Shown: positions 39,610-48,707, numbered from the stretch's first letter. The stretch is 56,459 bases of DNA from an uncultured Eubacteriales bacterium (GCA_902761365.1 CACWJZ010000008.1:1-56459), one strand, 5' to 3'. Translations and numbers: made by a program. Notes: generated by a model not told the origin, from the sequence alone.

Positions 39610-40905
39610 ATGTTCGATCGGAACGATCCCGCGTATGCGGCGTACATCCGCATCCTGGAAGCGGAGCTGATCCCCGCCACGGGCTGCACGGAGCCCATCG
39701 CCATCGCCTACGGGGCGGCCAAAGCGCGCCAGGCCCTGGGGGCGCTGCCGGAGCGGGTCCGGGTGGAATGCAGCGGCAACATCATCAAGAACGTGAAGAG
39801 CGTGGTGGTGCCCAACACCGGGTACCTGCGGGGTATCGAGGCCGCCGCCGCCGCGGGCCTGGTGGCCGGGGACCCGGACGTGCAGCTGCAGGTGATCTCC
39901 CACGTGTCCGAGAAGGATCAGAGCGCCATCCGCGCCTACCGGGACAGCCACCCCATGGAGGTGGTCCCCTACCCCGGGGACAAGGTCTTCTATATCGCCA
40001 TCACGGTCTGGGCCGGGACCGACAGCGCCCGGGTGGTCATCGAGGACTTCCACACCAACATCACCCGCGTGGAGAAGAACGGCGTCTGCCTCTTCGCTTT
40101 GGAGGGCGACTGCCCGGGGCAGGGAGAGGCCGACGAGGCGCCGGAGTACGACCTTTTGAGCGTGGAGCGGATCATCGACTTTGCGGACCATGTGGACCTG
40201 TTCGATGTGGAAGTGGTGTTGGAACGACAGATCGAATACAACACCGCCATCTCCCGGGAGGGGCTCACCCATGATTGGGGCGCCCGGATCGGCCAGACCC
40301 TGCTTGAAGCCCAGGGACACGGCGTGCGCGTCCGGGCCAAGGCCGCGGCGGCCGCGGGGTCTGACGCCCGCATGAGCGGGTGCGAGATGCCCGTGGTCAT
40401 CGTCTCCGGCAGCGGGAACCAGGGCATGACCGCCAGCCTCCCCGTCATCGAGTACGCGAAGGAGCTGAAGGTGAGCCGGGAAAAGCTGCTGCGGGCGCTG
40501 GTGGTGTCGAACCTTATCACCATCCACCAGAAGACCAGCATCGGCCGGCTCAGCGCCTTCTGCGGCGCGGTCAGCGCGGGCTGCGGGGCCGCGGCGGGCA
40601 TCGCGTATCTTCACGGGGACGGGTATGAGGTCATCGCCCACACCATCGTGAACACTCTGGCCATCCTCTCCGGCATGGTCTGCGACGGGGCCAAGCCCTC
40701 CTGCGCGGGGAAGATCGCCATGGCCGTGGAGGCCGGGCTCATGGGGTACGAGATGTACACCCACGGCCAAAACCAGTTCTTCTCCGGCGAAGGCATCGTG
40801 AAGAAGGGCGTGGACAACACCATCCGCACCGTGGGCCGCATGGCTCGGGAGGGCATGCGCGACACGGACCGGGAGATCTTGGACATCATGACGGAAAGCT
40901 GTTAG
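39610..40905 (+). CDS. cyuA: L-cysteine desulfidase family protein CyuA
   Basis: A 431-residue member of the CyuA/UPF0597 (serine dehydratase alpha-like) family, which converts cysteine to pyruvate, ammonia and sulfide through an oxygen-sensitive [4Fe-4S] cluster. A family Cys lies in PATGCTEP (Cys26), with others in SGCEMP, FCGAVSAGCGAAAG and MVCDGAKPSCAGK. SGNIIKNVKSV and GSGNQGM are typical. ATG 39610 follows GGGAGG. No cyuP transporter is adjacent. Confidence 0.9.
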   Translation: MFDRNDPAYAAYIRILEAELIPATGCTEPIAIAYGAAKARQALGALPERVRVECSGNIIKNVKSVVVPNTGYLRGIEAAAAAGLVAGDPDVQLQVISHVSEKDQSAIRAYRDSHPMEVVPYPGDKVFYIAITVWAGTDSARVVIEDFHTNITRVEKNGVCLFALEGDCPGQGEADEAPEYDLLSVERIIDFADHVDLFDVEVVLERQIEYNTAISREGLTHDWGARIGQTLLEAQGHGVRVRAKAAAAAGSDARMSGCEMPVVIVSGSGNQGMTASLPVIEYAKELKVSREKLLRALVVSNLITIHQKTSIGRLSAFCGAVSAGCGAAAGIAYLHGDGYEVIAHTIVNTLAILSGMVCDGAKPSCAGKIAMAVEAGLMGYEMYTHGQNQFFSGEGIVKKGVDNTIRTVGRMAREGMRDTDREILDIMTESC

Positions 40906-40930
40906 CGGATTTATTGAAAGCTATGCACTT

Positions 40931-40964
40931 TTTCTTTGAAAAGAAAAGGTGCCCAGAAGAACTT
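40931..40964. repeat. Dispersed repeat, AAAGGTGC…AGAACTT type, copy 1
   Basis: A TTTCTTTGAAAAGAAA near-palindrome followed by AGGTGCCCAGAAGAACTT. Related to 48621-48653. Confidence 0.45.
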
Positions 40965-40974
40965 CAGAACAAAA

Positions 40975-41020
40975 AAGCTTAAGGAGCGGTTCATATTAGC
41001 CCCTTAAGCTTCTCTTTTTT
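40975..41020 (+). terminator. Terminator after cyuA
   Basis: Perfect 10-bp stem AAGCTTAAGG/CCTTAAGCTT with a 17-base loop and CTCTTTTTT tail. Confidence 0.75.
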
Positions 41021-41022
41021 GC

Positions 41023-41058
41023 GCCGCTTTTTCTCTTCACAGAAGAGAAAAAAGCGGC
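41023..41058 (-). terminator. Terminator of the M3 peptidase gene
   Basis: A stem of about 16 bp with GCCGC base and A/T upper part around an ACA loop; followed on the minus strand by GCAAAAAA. It works with the 40975 hairpin between the convergent genes. Confidence 0.6.
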
Positions 41059-41069
41059 AGAAGAGATGG

Positions 41070-42764
41070 TTAATACCTGTCCTGGATCTCCTCGATCACG
41101 TGATTCACGGAGGCGGCCACGGTGCCGTCATGGAAGGGGTTGAGAAGGTCGCCCAGCTCCAGGAGCTCGAAGTAGCCCCTGGTGCCGCCGGCACGGCAGA
41201 GCCTGAGATAGTCCGTCCAGGCCTTCTTGCGGTCGGTCTTCATGCGGCCGTAGTACTGGAAGGCGCACATCTGCGCCAGGGCGTAGTCGATGTAGTAGAA
41301 GGGGTAGAGGAAGATGTGCTGCTTCTGCATCCAGAACCCGCCCTCCTCTAAGAAGGGCTCCCCGTCGTAGTCCCGCCAGGGCATGTACTCCTTCTCGATC
41401 TCGCGCCACACCTGCCGCCGCTGATGGGCGTCCAGGTCCGGCTGTTCGTACATCCTATGCTGGAACTCGTCCACCACGCACATGTAGGGGATCACGCTGA
41501 TGGCGCCGATGAGGTGGGCCGTCAAATACTTCTCGCTGTTCTCCCCAAAGAAGCTCTTCATCCAGGGGTAGGCGAAGTGCTCCATGGTCATGGAGTGGAT
41601 CTCGTTGATCTCGGAGGTGGACCCGGAGAGCATGCTCACGGGGATGGACCGCATGGCCAGATACCCCTGGAAGGCGTGGCCCGCCTCGTGGGTCAGCACG
41701 TCCACGTCGGCGCTGGTGCCATTGAAGTTGCTGAAGATGAAGGGTGCCTGGTAGTTGGGGAACCGGGTCATGTACCCGCCCATGCGCTTGCCGGGCCGGG
41801 TCTCCAGGTCGAACAGATGGTACTTCACCATGAACTCGAAGAACTCGCCGGTCTCGGGGCTCATCTCCTTGTACATGGTCAGCGCCTTTTGGACCAGCTC
41901 CTCCATGGTGCCCTCCGGGTCCGCGTTTCCCTCGGGGAAGATCAGGGCCTCGTCGTAGTACCGGAGCTTGTCCACGCCCAACAGCTGCCGCTGTCGCTCC
42001 CGGATGGCGGCCACGGCGGGGGTCACGATCTCCTTCACCTGCTGCCGGAAGCGAGCCGCGTCGTCCTTGGTGTAGTCGAACCGGCGGCGCTCCAAATAGG
42101 CAAGGTCCGTATAGCTTTCAAAGCCCAGGGTGTGGGCCATCTTGTCCCTCAGGTGCACCAGCTCGTCATACTCTGCGTCCAGCTGGGAGCTGATCTTCTC
42201 GTACAGGGCCGCCCAGGCGTGGAAGGCCTCCTTCCGCTCCTGTCGGTCCGGGCTCTCCATGTGCTTCAACAGCCCGTAGAAGTTGCACTGCTCGCCGCGG
42301 AACTCCGTCACCGCTAGGGCACTGTCCTTCTGGTACTGCTGGCACAGGTCCCCTTCCCGGATCACGTCGGGGATGATCCGCTCATCCGAGGTCTTGAGCC
42401 CGGCGTCGATGAGCCGGAACATCTGCCGGCCGAACTCCGCCTCGAACCGGGGCCGGAAGGGGCTGGCGGCCAGGGCCTCCTGGTACGCCTTCCTGAGGGG
42501 GATCAAAGACGCGTTCTGCTCCCGGAGCCACTTCATCTCGCCGTCGTAATAGGCGTCGGTGGTGTCGATGGTGTTGCGCACGGAGCAAAGCACGGCCATG
42601 GTGGCCCGCTGTTCCTCCGCATCCTGCAGTGTGAAGAAGGCGCTGCGGGCCTCCTCATAGGTGGCGGCGCTCCTGAGCTTTTCGATGGTCTGCTGATAGG
42701 CGGCCTTCAACGCCTCCATGTCCGGACGCGCATAGGGCATCTCCTGAAACGGTACCATATTCAT
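41070..42764 (-). CDS. M3 family oligoendopeptidase (PepF-like)
   Basis: A 564-residue cytoplasmic zinc peptidase that degrades short peptides. The zinc motif is HEAGH in LTHEAGHAFQGY (about residue 354), with the third ligand region STSEINEIHSMTMEHF. Length and motifs match the PepF/M3 family. The start ATG 42764 follows GGGGGAAAG. Monocistronic by its terminators. Confidence 0.93.
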   Translation of the reverse strand: MNMVPFQEMPYARPDMEALKAAYQQTIEKLRSAATYEEARSAFFTLQDAEEQRATMAVLCSVRNTIDTTDAYYDGEMKWLREQNASLIPLRKAYQEALAASPFRPRFEAEFGRQMFRLIDAGLKTSDERIIPDVIREGDLCQQYQKDSALAVTEFRGEQCNFYGLLKHMESPDRQERKEAFHAWAALYEKISSQLDAEYDELVHLRDKMAHTLGFESYTDLAYLERRRFDYTKDDAARFRQQVKEIVTPAVAAIRERQRQLLGVDKLRYYDEALIFPEGNADPEGTMEELVQKALTMYKEMSPETGEFFEFMVKYHLFDLETRPGKRMGGYMTRFPNYQAPFIFSNFNGTSADVDVLTHEAGHAFQGYLAMRSIPVSMLSGSTSEINEIHSMTMEHFAYPWMKSFFGENSEKYLTAHLIGAISVIPYMCVVDEFQHRMYEQPDLDAHQRRQVWREIEKEYMPWRDYDGEPFLEEGGFWMQKQHIFLYPFYYIDYALAQMCAFQYYGRMKTDRKKAWTDYLRLCRAGGTRGYFELLELGDLLNPFHDGTVAASVNHVIEEIQDRY

Positions 42765-42838
42765 GTTCTTTCCCCCTTTGGTTTGATGGTTTGATAGTAA
42801 ATAAAATCGGTCTCCCTGTCAAGGGCCCGAGGGCGCTC

Positions 42839-43738
42839 TCACCGGCCCGGCTTTCGGTGGTAGTCCTCCCCGTACCGGATGCTCTCGCCGCTGCTCTCGA
42901 TGAGCTCCGTGACGGTGACAAGGTCATACCCCTGCGCCTGCAGCCAGGGGATCACCTCCCTGAGGGCGGTGACGGTGGTGGGCAGCCGATCGTGGAAGAG
43001 GAGGATGGCCCCGTCCTTGGCCTCCTTCTGCACGGTCTTCAGGATGGTCCGCGGGTTCTTGTTGCTCCAGTCCCGGGTGTCCACGGACCAGCGGATGCTG
43101 GCCACGTTGGCGGCCTTGCAGGCCCGGCGCACAGCCTTGTTCAGGTTCCCGAAGGGCGGCCGCAGCAGGTGCGGGTCATAGCCGCCGTCAATCTGGGCGG
43201 AGATGAGGGCCCGCATCCGCTCGATGCGCTTGGTGTTGCTGGCGGTGGAGAGGCGGGTCAAATCCGCGTGGGTGAGATCGTGCATGCCGATGTCGCAGCC
43301 TAAATCCAGCATCCGCTGCAGGATGGGCCGCGTCTTCTGGTTGAGGCTCTTGCCGATGACGAAGAAGGTGCCCTTGGCCCCGTACTGCTCCAGCAGGTCC
43401 AGCACCTGGGCCGTGTACTCCGTGGGCCCGTCGTCGAAGGTCAGGGCCACCATGGGCCGGTCCGGGTCCGGGGTGGGCTCCGGGGTGGGCGTGGGCGCCG
43501 GGGTGGCCGTGGGCACGGGCGTGGGCGCCAGCGTGGCGGTGGGCGTGGGCCGGGGCGTCATGGTGGCCACGGGCGTCTGCGCGTCCACCAGGATGGTCTG
43601 GGGCGGCGCCAGGGTGGCAACCGCCATATGGGGCGTGGGCGTGGGCGATGCCGCCAGGGCGGACGCGGACACCTCTCCTCCGCAGCCCCATAGCAGCAGC
43701 GGCACCAACAACATGAGCAACAATCGTTTCATACCCAT
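42839..43738 (-). CDS. Polysaccharide deacetylase (NodB) lipoprotein
   Basis: A 299-residue lipoprotein: signal with LLWGC lipobox (Cys19), then a Thr/Pro/Ala linker (about 40-90) and a NodB domain (about 92-285). Motifs: ALTFDDGPTEYT (catalytic Asp pair), MHDLTHADL (zinc His pair), LRPPFG, WSVDTRDW and LLFHDRLP. It would deacetylate peptidoglycan or another GlcNAc polymer outside the cell. ATG 43738 or 43732 could be the start; I see no strong ribosome site at either. The Thr/Pro linker style matches the other surface proteins here. Confidence 0.88.
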   Translation of the reverse strand: MGMKRLLLMLLVPLLLWGCGGEVSASALAASPTPTPHMAVATLAPPQTILVDAQTPVATMTPRPTPTATLAPTPVPTATPAPTPTPEPTPDPDRPMVALTFDDGPTEYTAQVLDLLEQYGAKGTFFVIGKSLNQKTRPILQRMLDLGCDIGMHDLTHADLTRLSTASNTKRIERMRALISAQIDGGYDPHLLRPPFGNLNKAVRRACKAANVASIRWSVDTRDWSNKNPRTILKTVQKEAKDGAILLFHDRLPTTVTALREVIPWLQAQGYDLVTVTELIESSGESIRYGEDYHRKPGR

Positions 43739-43785
43739 AGAATACCACGTTTCCCGGCAAATATCACTCAAAAGCTTTCAAAAAA

Positions 43786-43811
43786 GCCCCTTTTCCCGCA
43801 GGAGAAGGGGC
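43786..43811 (-). terminator. Terminator of the TrkA-C gene
   Basis: GCCCCTT/AAGGGGC stem; on the minus strand it is followed by TTTTTT. 18 bases past the stop. Confidence 0.7.
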
Positions 43812-43829
43812 AAAGAGCCGTTTTTGGGC

Positions 43830-44543
43830 CTACTGCTCGCTGAACCGCTCCCGGGCGTGGAAGGCCCGGCTGATGGTGGCGTAGTCCCCGAAGACCGTGA
43901 GCTTGTCCCCGGGCCGGAAGACCGTGTGGGCGCTGGCGGGCTCGGCCTTGCCGCCCTTGGGCTCCACCAGCATGACCAGGATGCCGTAATCCGGCTTGAG
44001 GCCCGACTCCGACAGGGGCTTGTTTTGAAATGCCTCCGGCACCTCGTTCAAGGTCACCTGGGCGATGGTCTCCTGGCCGATGTAGTCCATGAGCCAGATG
44101 GTGTTGGCGATATCCTTATGGACGATGCGCCCCGCCAGCTTCTCGATGAGCCGGTCGCCCCAGGCCCGGACCTTCGGCACCCGCATGAAGGCCACGATGA
44201 ACAGGATGGCCAGCAGAGGGATGATGCTGCTGACCAAATCCGCGGCCAGCTCCGACACCTTCAGGGAGAAGAACACGTTGATGAACGCGGACACGATGGT
44301 GATGTTGAACACGTACCCGAAGAGCATGGTGATCCTGGCGAGGCGCCGCCGCGACCGGGTGGTCAGCAGCAGCTCGCTCTCATGGGTGGTGAAGCCGCAG
44401 CCCGTCAGCAGGGAGATCACCTGGAACCGAGCCTTGTCGTCGGGCAGGCCCGTGAAGCGAAAGAGCATGGCGAACAGCTCCGAAATGACCCAGTAGCCCA
44501 GAATGATCAGCGCGAACAGAGAAAACGCGAGATAGATATTCAT
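43830..44543 (-). CDS. Membrane protein with C-terminal RCK_C (TrkA-C) domain
   Basis: A 237-residue protein. The N-terminal half has three membrane helices (about 5-25, 70-95, 105-122) separated by a basic loop (FTTHESELLLTTRSRRRLAR). The C-terminal part (about 150-225) is an RCK_C domain (IAQVTLNEVPEAFQNKPLSESGL, FRPGDKLTVFGDYATI), which in other proteins binds cyclic di-AMP or nucleotides. It does not contain a full channel or transporter. RBS AGGAGGGG. Possible c-di-AMP-responsive partner of a potassium system; inference. Confidence 0.8.
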   Translation of the reverse strand: MNIYLAFSLFALIILGYWVISELFAMLFRFTGLPDDKARFQVISLLTGCGFTTHESELLLTTRSRRRLARITMLFGYVFNITIVSAFINVFFSLKVSELAADLVSSIIPLLAILFIVAFMRVPKVRAWGDRLIEKLAGRIVHKDIANTIWLMDYIGQETIAQVTLNEVPEAFQNKPLSESGLKPDYGILVMLVEPKGGKAEPASAHTVFRPGDKLTVFGDYATISRAFHARERFSEQ

Positions 44544-44567
44544 GTCGCCCCTCCTTATGATACCCCC

Positions 44568-44579
44568 ATGGTATACCAT
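44568..44579. promoter_or_regulatory. 12-bp palindrome upstream of the TrkA-C gene
   Basis: ATGGTATACCAT, preceded by GATACCCCC. It lies 25 bases before the TrkA-C start, near where a minus-strand promoter should be; part of it could be the -10. Confidence 0.3.
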
Positions 44580-44625
44580 TTTTCCCGTTCGGGCAAGAAA
44601 AACCTGCACAAATCCGTCGCGGCCA

Positions 44626-44654
44626 TTGCAAAGGACGGGGATGTGTGCGACAAT
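44626..44654 (+). promoter_or_regulatory. Promoter of the 44688 operon
   Basis: TTGCAA (44626-44631), a 17-base spacer and GACAAT (44649-44654). Confidence 0.45.
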
Positions 44655-44687
44655 AGGGGCAGAATATACGAAATGAGGGAGGGCACC

Positions 44688-45359
44688 ATGACGAAGCGGC
44701 TGTTTTGGCAGGCCATGGGCAAGTTCTGGCTGGGCGTGCTGGGGGTGGGGGCGCTGATCTTCCTGCCCGCGGGCACGTTGCAATTCGGGCAGGGGTGGCT
44801 CCTCATGGGGGTCCTGTTTGTGCCCATGTTTTTGGCGGGGCTGTTCCTGATGGCCAAGGACCCGGACCGGCTTCGGCGGCGGCTGGACGCCCGGGAGAAG
44901 GAGATGACCCAGAAGCGGGTGCTGGCCCTGTCGGGGCTCATGTTCCTCACCGCCTTCGTGCTGGCGGGGCTCAGCTTCCGGTTCGGCTTTCTCCGGTTTC
45001 CCGGATGGGTCAGCATCCTGGGCGCCGTCCTGTTCCTGCTGGGGTACGTGCTCTATGCCTTCGTGCTGAAAGAGAACGCCTACCTCGCCAGGACCATCCA
45101 GGTGGAGCAGGGACAGAAGGTGGTGGACACGGGCCTCTACGGCGTCGTCCGCCACCCCATGTACGCCGCCACGCTCCTGCTGTTTTTGTCCATGCCCCTC
45201 ATTTTAGGCTCGCTCCTGGCGTTCCTCGTGATGCTGGTCTACCCCTTCCTCATCGCCCGCCGCATCCAAAATGAGGAGCAGGTGCTCCTGCGGGAGCTGC
45301 CGGGGTACGGGGCGTATCGGCAGAAGGTCCGCTGGCGGATGATCCCCTACGTTTGGTGA
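44688..45359 (+). CDS. Isoprenylcysteine carboxyl methyltransferase-like membrane protein
   Basis: A 223-residue membrane protein with about five helices and the C-terminal ICMT/PEMT signature GLYGVVRHPMYAA, then EEQVLLRELPGY. Bacterial members methylate unknown lipids or small molecules using SAM. The start follows GAGGGAGGG. Its stop is 11 bases from the ATG of the amidohydrolase; first of four tightly packed genes. Confidence 0.85.
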   Translation: MTKRLFWQAMGKFWLGVLGVGALIFLPAGTLQFGQGWLLMGVLFVPMFLAGLFLMAKDPDRLRRRLDAREKEMTQKRVLALSGLMFLTAFVLAGLSFRFGFLRFPGWVSILGAVLFLLGYVLYAFVLKENAYLARTIQVEQGQKVVDTGLYGVVRHPMYAATLLLFLSMPLILGSLLAFLVMLVYPFLIARRIQNEEQVLLRELPGYGAYRQKVRWRMIPYVW

Positions 45360-45370
45360 AGGAGGAAACT

Positions 45371-46570
45371 ATGGAACCATCGTTCTTTTCCCTTGACGAA
45401 GCGCGGCAGCTGCTGCGGGCGCCCCTGACGGCCCTGCGGCACGAGCTCCACGCCCATCCCGAGCGAAGCGGTCAGGAGGTGGAGACCACCCGGCGGCTGC
45501 GGGCGCTGCTCTCCCAGCCGCCCTTTGAGCTGCTGCCCCTGCCGGTGGAGACCGGACTCGTGGCCCGCATCCGGGGGAACGGCCCCGGAAAGCGGGTGGC
45601 CATCCGGGCGGACATGGACGCCCTGCCCGTGCAGGAGTGGGCCGGGAACCTCCTCCAGTCCCAGGTCCCCGGGGTCATGCACGCCTGCGGCCACGACATG
45701 CACATGTCCTTTGCCTACGGGGCGGGGCTGCTGCTGGGCCGCCATCGGGACAGCTTCCCGGGCGAGGTGCTGCTGATCTTCCAGCCTGCGGAGGAGACCG
45801 GCGAGGGCGCCCAGCGGATGGTGGACGCGGGGGTCTTTGAGCGATACCCCGTGGACTACATCGTGGGCGGCCACGTGAAGCCGGAGCTGCCGGAGGGCCA
45901 GATCAGCGTCCGCACGGGCCCCGTCATGGCGGCCCTGGACGGCATCCGCATCGACATCTTGGGCAAGGGCGGCCACGGGGCCTGCCCCCACGCCTGCCGG
46001 GACCCCATCGTGGCGGCGTCCGCCGTGGTGCTGGCCCTGCAGACCGTGGTCAGCCGGACCACCGAGCCCAGCAAGACCTGCGTCCTGTCCATCTGCTGCA
46101 TCCACGGCGGCGAGACCGACAACGTGATCCCGGACCGGGTGGTCCTGGAGGGAACGCTGCGGACCGTGGACCGGGAGCAGCGGATCGCCTGTATCGACCG
46201 GCTGCGGACCATCGCCGTCAGCACCGCCGCGGCCATGGGCTGTGAGGCCAATGTGCTGATCCACCGGGGCATGCCCCTGGTGGTGAACGACGAGGGCACC
46301 ACAGAGATCTGTCGCGCCCGGGCCACGGCCCTGCTGGGGGCCGACCAGGTCACGGTCCTGCCGGTGGACACCGTGTCCGAGGACTTCTCCGTCTTCGCCC
46401 AGCAGGTCCCCGGCTGCTTCATCCACGTGGGCACCCGGGCGCCCGGGACGGACTTTTACCCCCTGCACAGCGACCGGTTCTGCCCCTCCGACGAGCTGCT
46501 GCCCCTGGGGGCGGCGATCTACGCGGAGATGGCTATGGGGCTGCTGCACGAACGGGAGGAAAGGCGATGA
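45371..46570 (+). CDS. M20 family amidohydrolase/peptidase
   Basis: A 399-residue metallohydrolase of the M20D type (N-acyl amino acid or hippurate hydrolase-like). Metal ligands lie in MHACGHDMHMS and PAEETGEG (catalytic Glu). The dimerisation domain is in the middle (GKGGHGACPH). It cleaves an acyl or peptidyl amide; the substrate is unknown. ATG 45371 follows AGGAGG and its TGA overlaps the next ATG by four bases. Confidence 0.9.
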   Translation: MEPSFFSLDEARQLLRAPLTALRHELHAHPERSGQEVETTRRLRALLSQPPFELLPLPVETGLVARIRGNGPGKRVAIRADMDALPVQEWAGNLLQSQVPGVMHACGHDMHMSFAYGAGLLLGRHRDSFPGEVLLIFQPAEETGEGAQRMVDAGVFERYPVDYIVGGHVKPELPEGQISVRTGPVMAALDGIRIDILGKGGHGACPHACRDPIVAASAVVLALQTVVSRTTEPSKTCVLSICCIHGGETDNVIPDRVVLEGTLRTVDREQRIACIDRLRTIAVSTAAAMGCEANVLIHRGMPLVVNDEGTTEICRARATALLGADQVTVLPVDTVSEDFSVFAQQVPGCFIHVGTRAPGTDFYPLHSDRFCPSDELLPLGAAIYAEMAMGLLHEREERR

Positions 46571-46971
46571 CCATTCAGGAACTGTTTTTAGAGAAGGATT
46601 ACAACTGTGCTGAAACGGTGCTGCTGTGGGCCAACGAGCGGTACGGGCTCCGCGTGGCCCCGGAGGATGTGGCCCTGGTCAGCGGCTTCGGCGGGGGCCT
46701 GGGCTGCGGGGAGACCTGCGGCGCCCTGCTGGGGGCCATGGCCGCCCTATCCAAGGCCCTGGTCCGGGAGCGGGCCCACGCCACCCCGGCCTTTCGGGAG
46801 GCCTGCGCCGAGCTGGTGGGCCGGTTCCGGGCGGATCTGGGCAGCATCCAGTGCGAGGAACTGAAGGAAAAATACCGCCGGCCCGACGTGCGCTGCCTCT
46901 TCGTGGTGGAGCGGGCCGCGGCGGTGCTGGACGACTGTCTGCGAGCGTTGGAGGAAACGACCCATGCCTGA
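46567..46971 (+). CDS. C_GCAxxG_C_C family redox protein
   Basis: A 134-residue protein with the family pattern: Cys in DYNCAETVL, the core GCGETCGALLGA, and later Cys in REACAEL, IQCEEL, RCLF and DDCLRA. The family is linked to redox proteins of unknown function in anaerobes. It overlaps the upstream gene by 4 bases and the downstream gene by 8. Confidence 0.85.
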   Translation: MTIQELFLEKDYNCAETVLLWANERYGLRVAPEDVALVSGFGGGLGCGETCGALLGAMAALSKALVRERAHATPAFREACAELVGRFRADLGSIQCEELKEKYRRPDVRCLFVVERAAAVLDDCLRALEETTHA

Positions 46972-48598
46972 TCCCTTCGCCTTCGACCCCCTGTCCCAGC
47001 GGTACCCCTCCCAGCGCTTCCCCCTCTACGCCCGGGGCGGCATGGTGAACTGCTCCTGCCCCCAGGCGGCCGCGGCGGGCCTGGAGGTCCTGCGCCGGGG
47101 CGGCAACGCCGTGGACGCGGCGGTGGCGGCGGCCGCCACCCTGACCGTGGCGGAGCCCACAGCCAACGGCATCGGCTCCGACGCCTTTGCCCTGGTCTGG
47201 TCCGAGAAGGACAAACGCCTCTTCGGCCTCAACGCCAGCGGCCCCGCGCCCCAGCTTTTGTCCGTGGACCGGGTGCAAGCCGACGGGCGGGCGGCGGACG
47301 GCCGGATGCCCCTCAGGGGCTGGACCCCCGTCACCGTGCCCGGGGCCCCCGGGGCCTGGGCGGCCCTGAACGGCCGCTTTGGGCGGCTGAGCCTTTCGGA
47401 GGATCTGGCCCCCGCCGTGGGCTATGCCCGGGACGGCTATCCCTGCGGGCCGAACATCGCCGCCATGTGGCAGCGCTCCGTGGACATCTTTTCCAAGGCC
47501 CTGACCGGGCCGGAGTATGGGCCCTGGTTCCACACCTTCGCCCCGGACGGCCGGGCGCCCCGGGCGGGCGAGATGGTGTATCTTCCGGACCATGCCGCCA
47601 CCCTGCAGCAGATCGGCGAGACCGACGCCGAGGCCTTCTACCGGGGGGACATCGCCCGCCGCATCGATGCCCAGAGCCGCCGGGACGGGGGGTATATCCG
47701 CTATGAGGACCTGGCCGCCTTCCAGCCCCGGTGGGTGGAGCCCATTTCGGTGAATTACCGGGGCTTCGACGTGTGCGAGATCCCGCCCAACGGCCAGGGC
47801 ATCGCGGCACTAATGGCGCTCAACATCCTGAAGGAGTTCACCTTCACGGACCGGGACGGCGTAGAGACGATCCATCGGCAGCTGGAGGCCATGAAGATGG
47901 CCTTTGCGGACGCCTTCCGGTACGTGACCGACCCGGACAGGATGGAGCTCGACTATCACGACCTGCTCTCCCCCGCCTACGGGGCCATGCGGGCCCGGGA
48001 GATGACGGACAGGGCCCAGGTCTGGACCCATCGGCTCCCGCCCAAGAGCGGCACGGTGTACCTCTGCTGCGCCGACGGGGAGGGGAACATGGTCTCCTAC
48101 ATCCAGTCTAACTACATGGGCTTCGGCTCCGGCATCGTGGTGGAGGGCACCGGGATTTCCCTCCAGAACCGGGGCGCGGACTTCTCCCTGGACCCCGCCG
48201 CAGCCAACCGGCTGGAGCCCGGGAAGCGGACCTATCACACCATCATCCCCGGCTTTTTGATGCAGGGCGGGCGGCCCGTGGGCCCCTTCGGGGTCATGGG
48301 CGCGTACATGCAGCCCCAGGGGCACGTGCAGGTGGCCATGAACTACATCGACTTCCACCTGGACCCCCAGCAGGCTCTGGACGCCCCCCGCTGGCAGTGG
48401 CTCCGGGACGGGACCGTCACCGTGGAGCGCCGCTTCGCCCCGGAGCTGATCCCGGCCCTCCGGCGCCTGGGCCACGACGTGCGCTTGGACCCCAACACCC
48501 CCAGCTTTGGCCGGGGGCAGATGATCGTGCGCCTCCCCAGCGGCGTGCTGGTGGGCGGCACCGAGTCCCGCACGGACAGCAATATAGCTTGTTTTTAG
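46964..48598 (+). CDS. ggt: Gamma-glutamyltransferase family protein
   Basis: A 544-residue Ntn-hydrolase-type enzyme that splits or transfers gamma-glutamyl groups. The large-chain signature is GGNAVDAAVAAAATL; the autoprocessing site and catalytic Thr is Thr364 in SGTVYLCCAD, which is where the two chains should be cut. No signal peptide, so it is cytoplasmic, like B. subtilis YwrD-type members. It overlaps the C_GCAxxG_C_C gene by 8 bases. With the amidohydrolase upstream it may salvage gamma-glutamyl or S-conjugate amino acids; inference. Confidence 0.9.
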   Translation: MPDPFAFDPLSQRYPSQRFPLYARGGMVNCSCPQAAAAGLEVLRRGGNAVDAAVAAAATLTVAEPTANGIGSDAFALVWSEKDKRLFGLNASGPAPQLLSVDRVQADGRAADGRMPLRGWTPVTVPGAPGAWAALNGRFGRLSLSEDLAPAVGYARDGYPCGPNIAAMWQRSVDIFSKALTGPEYGPWFHTFAPDGRAPRAGEMVYLPDHAATLQQIGETDAEAFYRGDIARRIDAQSRRDGGYIRYEDLAAFQPRWVEPISVNYRGFDVCEIPPNGQGIAALMALNILKEFTFTDRDGVETIHRQLEAMKMAFADAFRYVTDPDRMELDYHDLLSPAYGAMRAREMTDRAQVWTHRLPPKSGTVYLCCADGEGNMVSYIQSNYMGFGSGIVVEGTGISLQNRGADFSLDPAAANRLEPGKRTYHTIIPGFLMQGGRPVGPFGVMGAYMQPQGHVQVAMNYIDFHLDPQQALDAPRWQWLRDGTVTVERRFAPELIPALRRLGHDVRLDPNTPSFGRGQMIVRLPSGVLVGGTESRTDSNIACF

Positions 48599-48620
48599 TG
48601 GAATATAATACAGCACGCAC

Positions 48621-48653
48621 CTTTCTTGAAAGAAAGGTGCAGCCAAAGAACTT
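48621..48653. repeat. Dispersed repeat, AAAGGTGC…AGAACTT type, copy 2
   Basis: CTTTCTTGAAAGAAAGGTGC (48621-48640) followed by AGCCAAAGAACTT; related to 40931-40964. Both copies follow a plus-strand stop. Confidence 0.45.
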
Positions 48654-48707
48654 TATTTGGGATAAAAAGGACAGCTAACAGCAGTTGATTTCCTGTGAAA
48701 GATTGAT

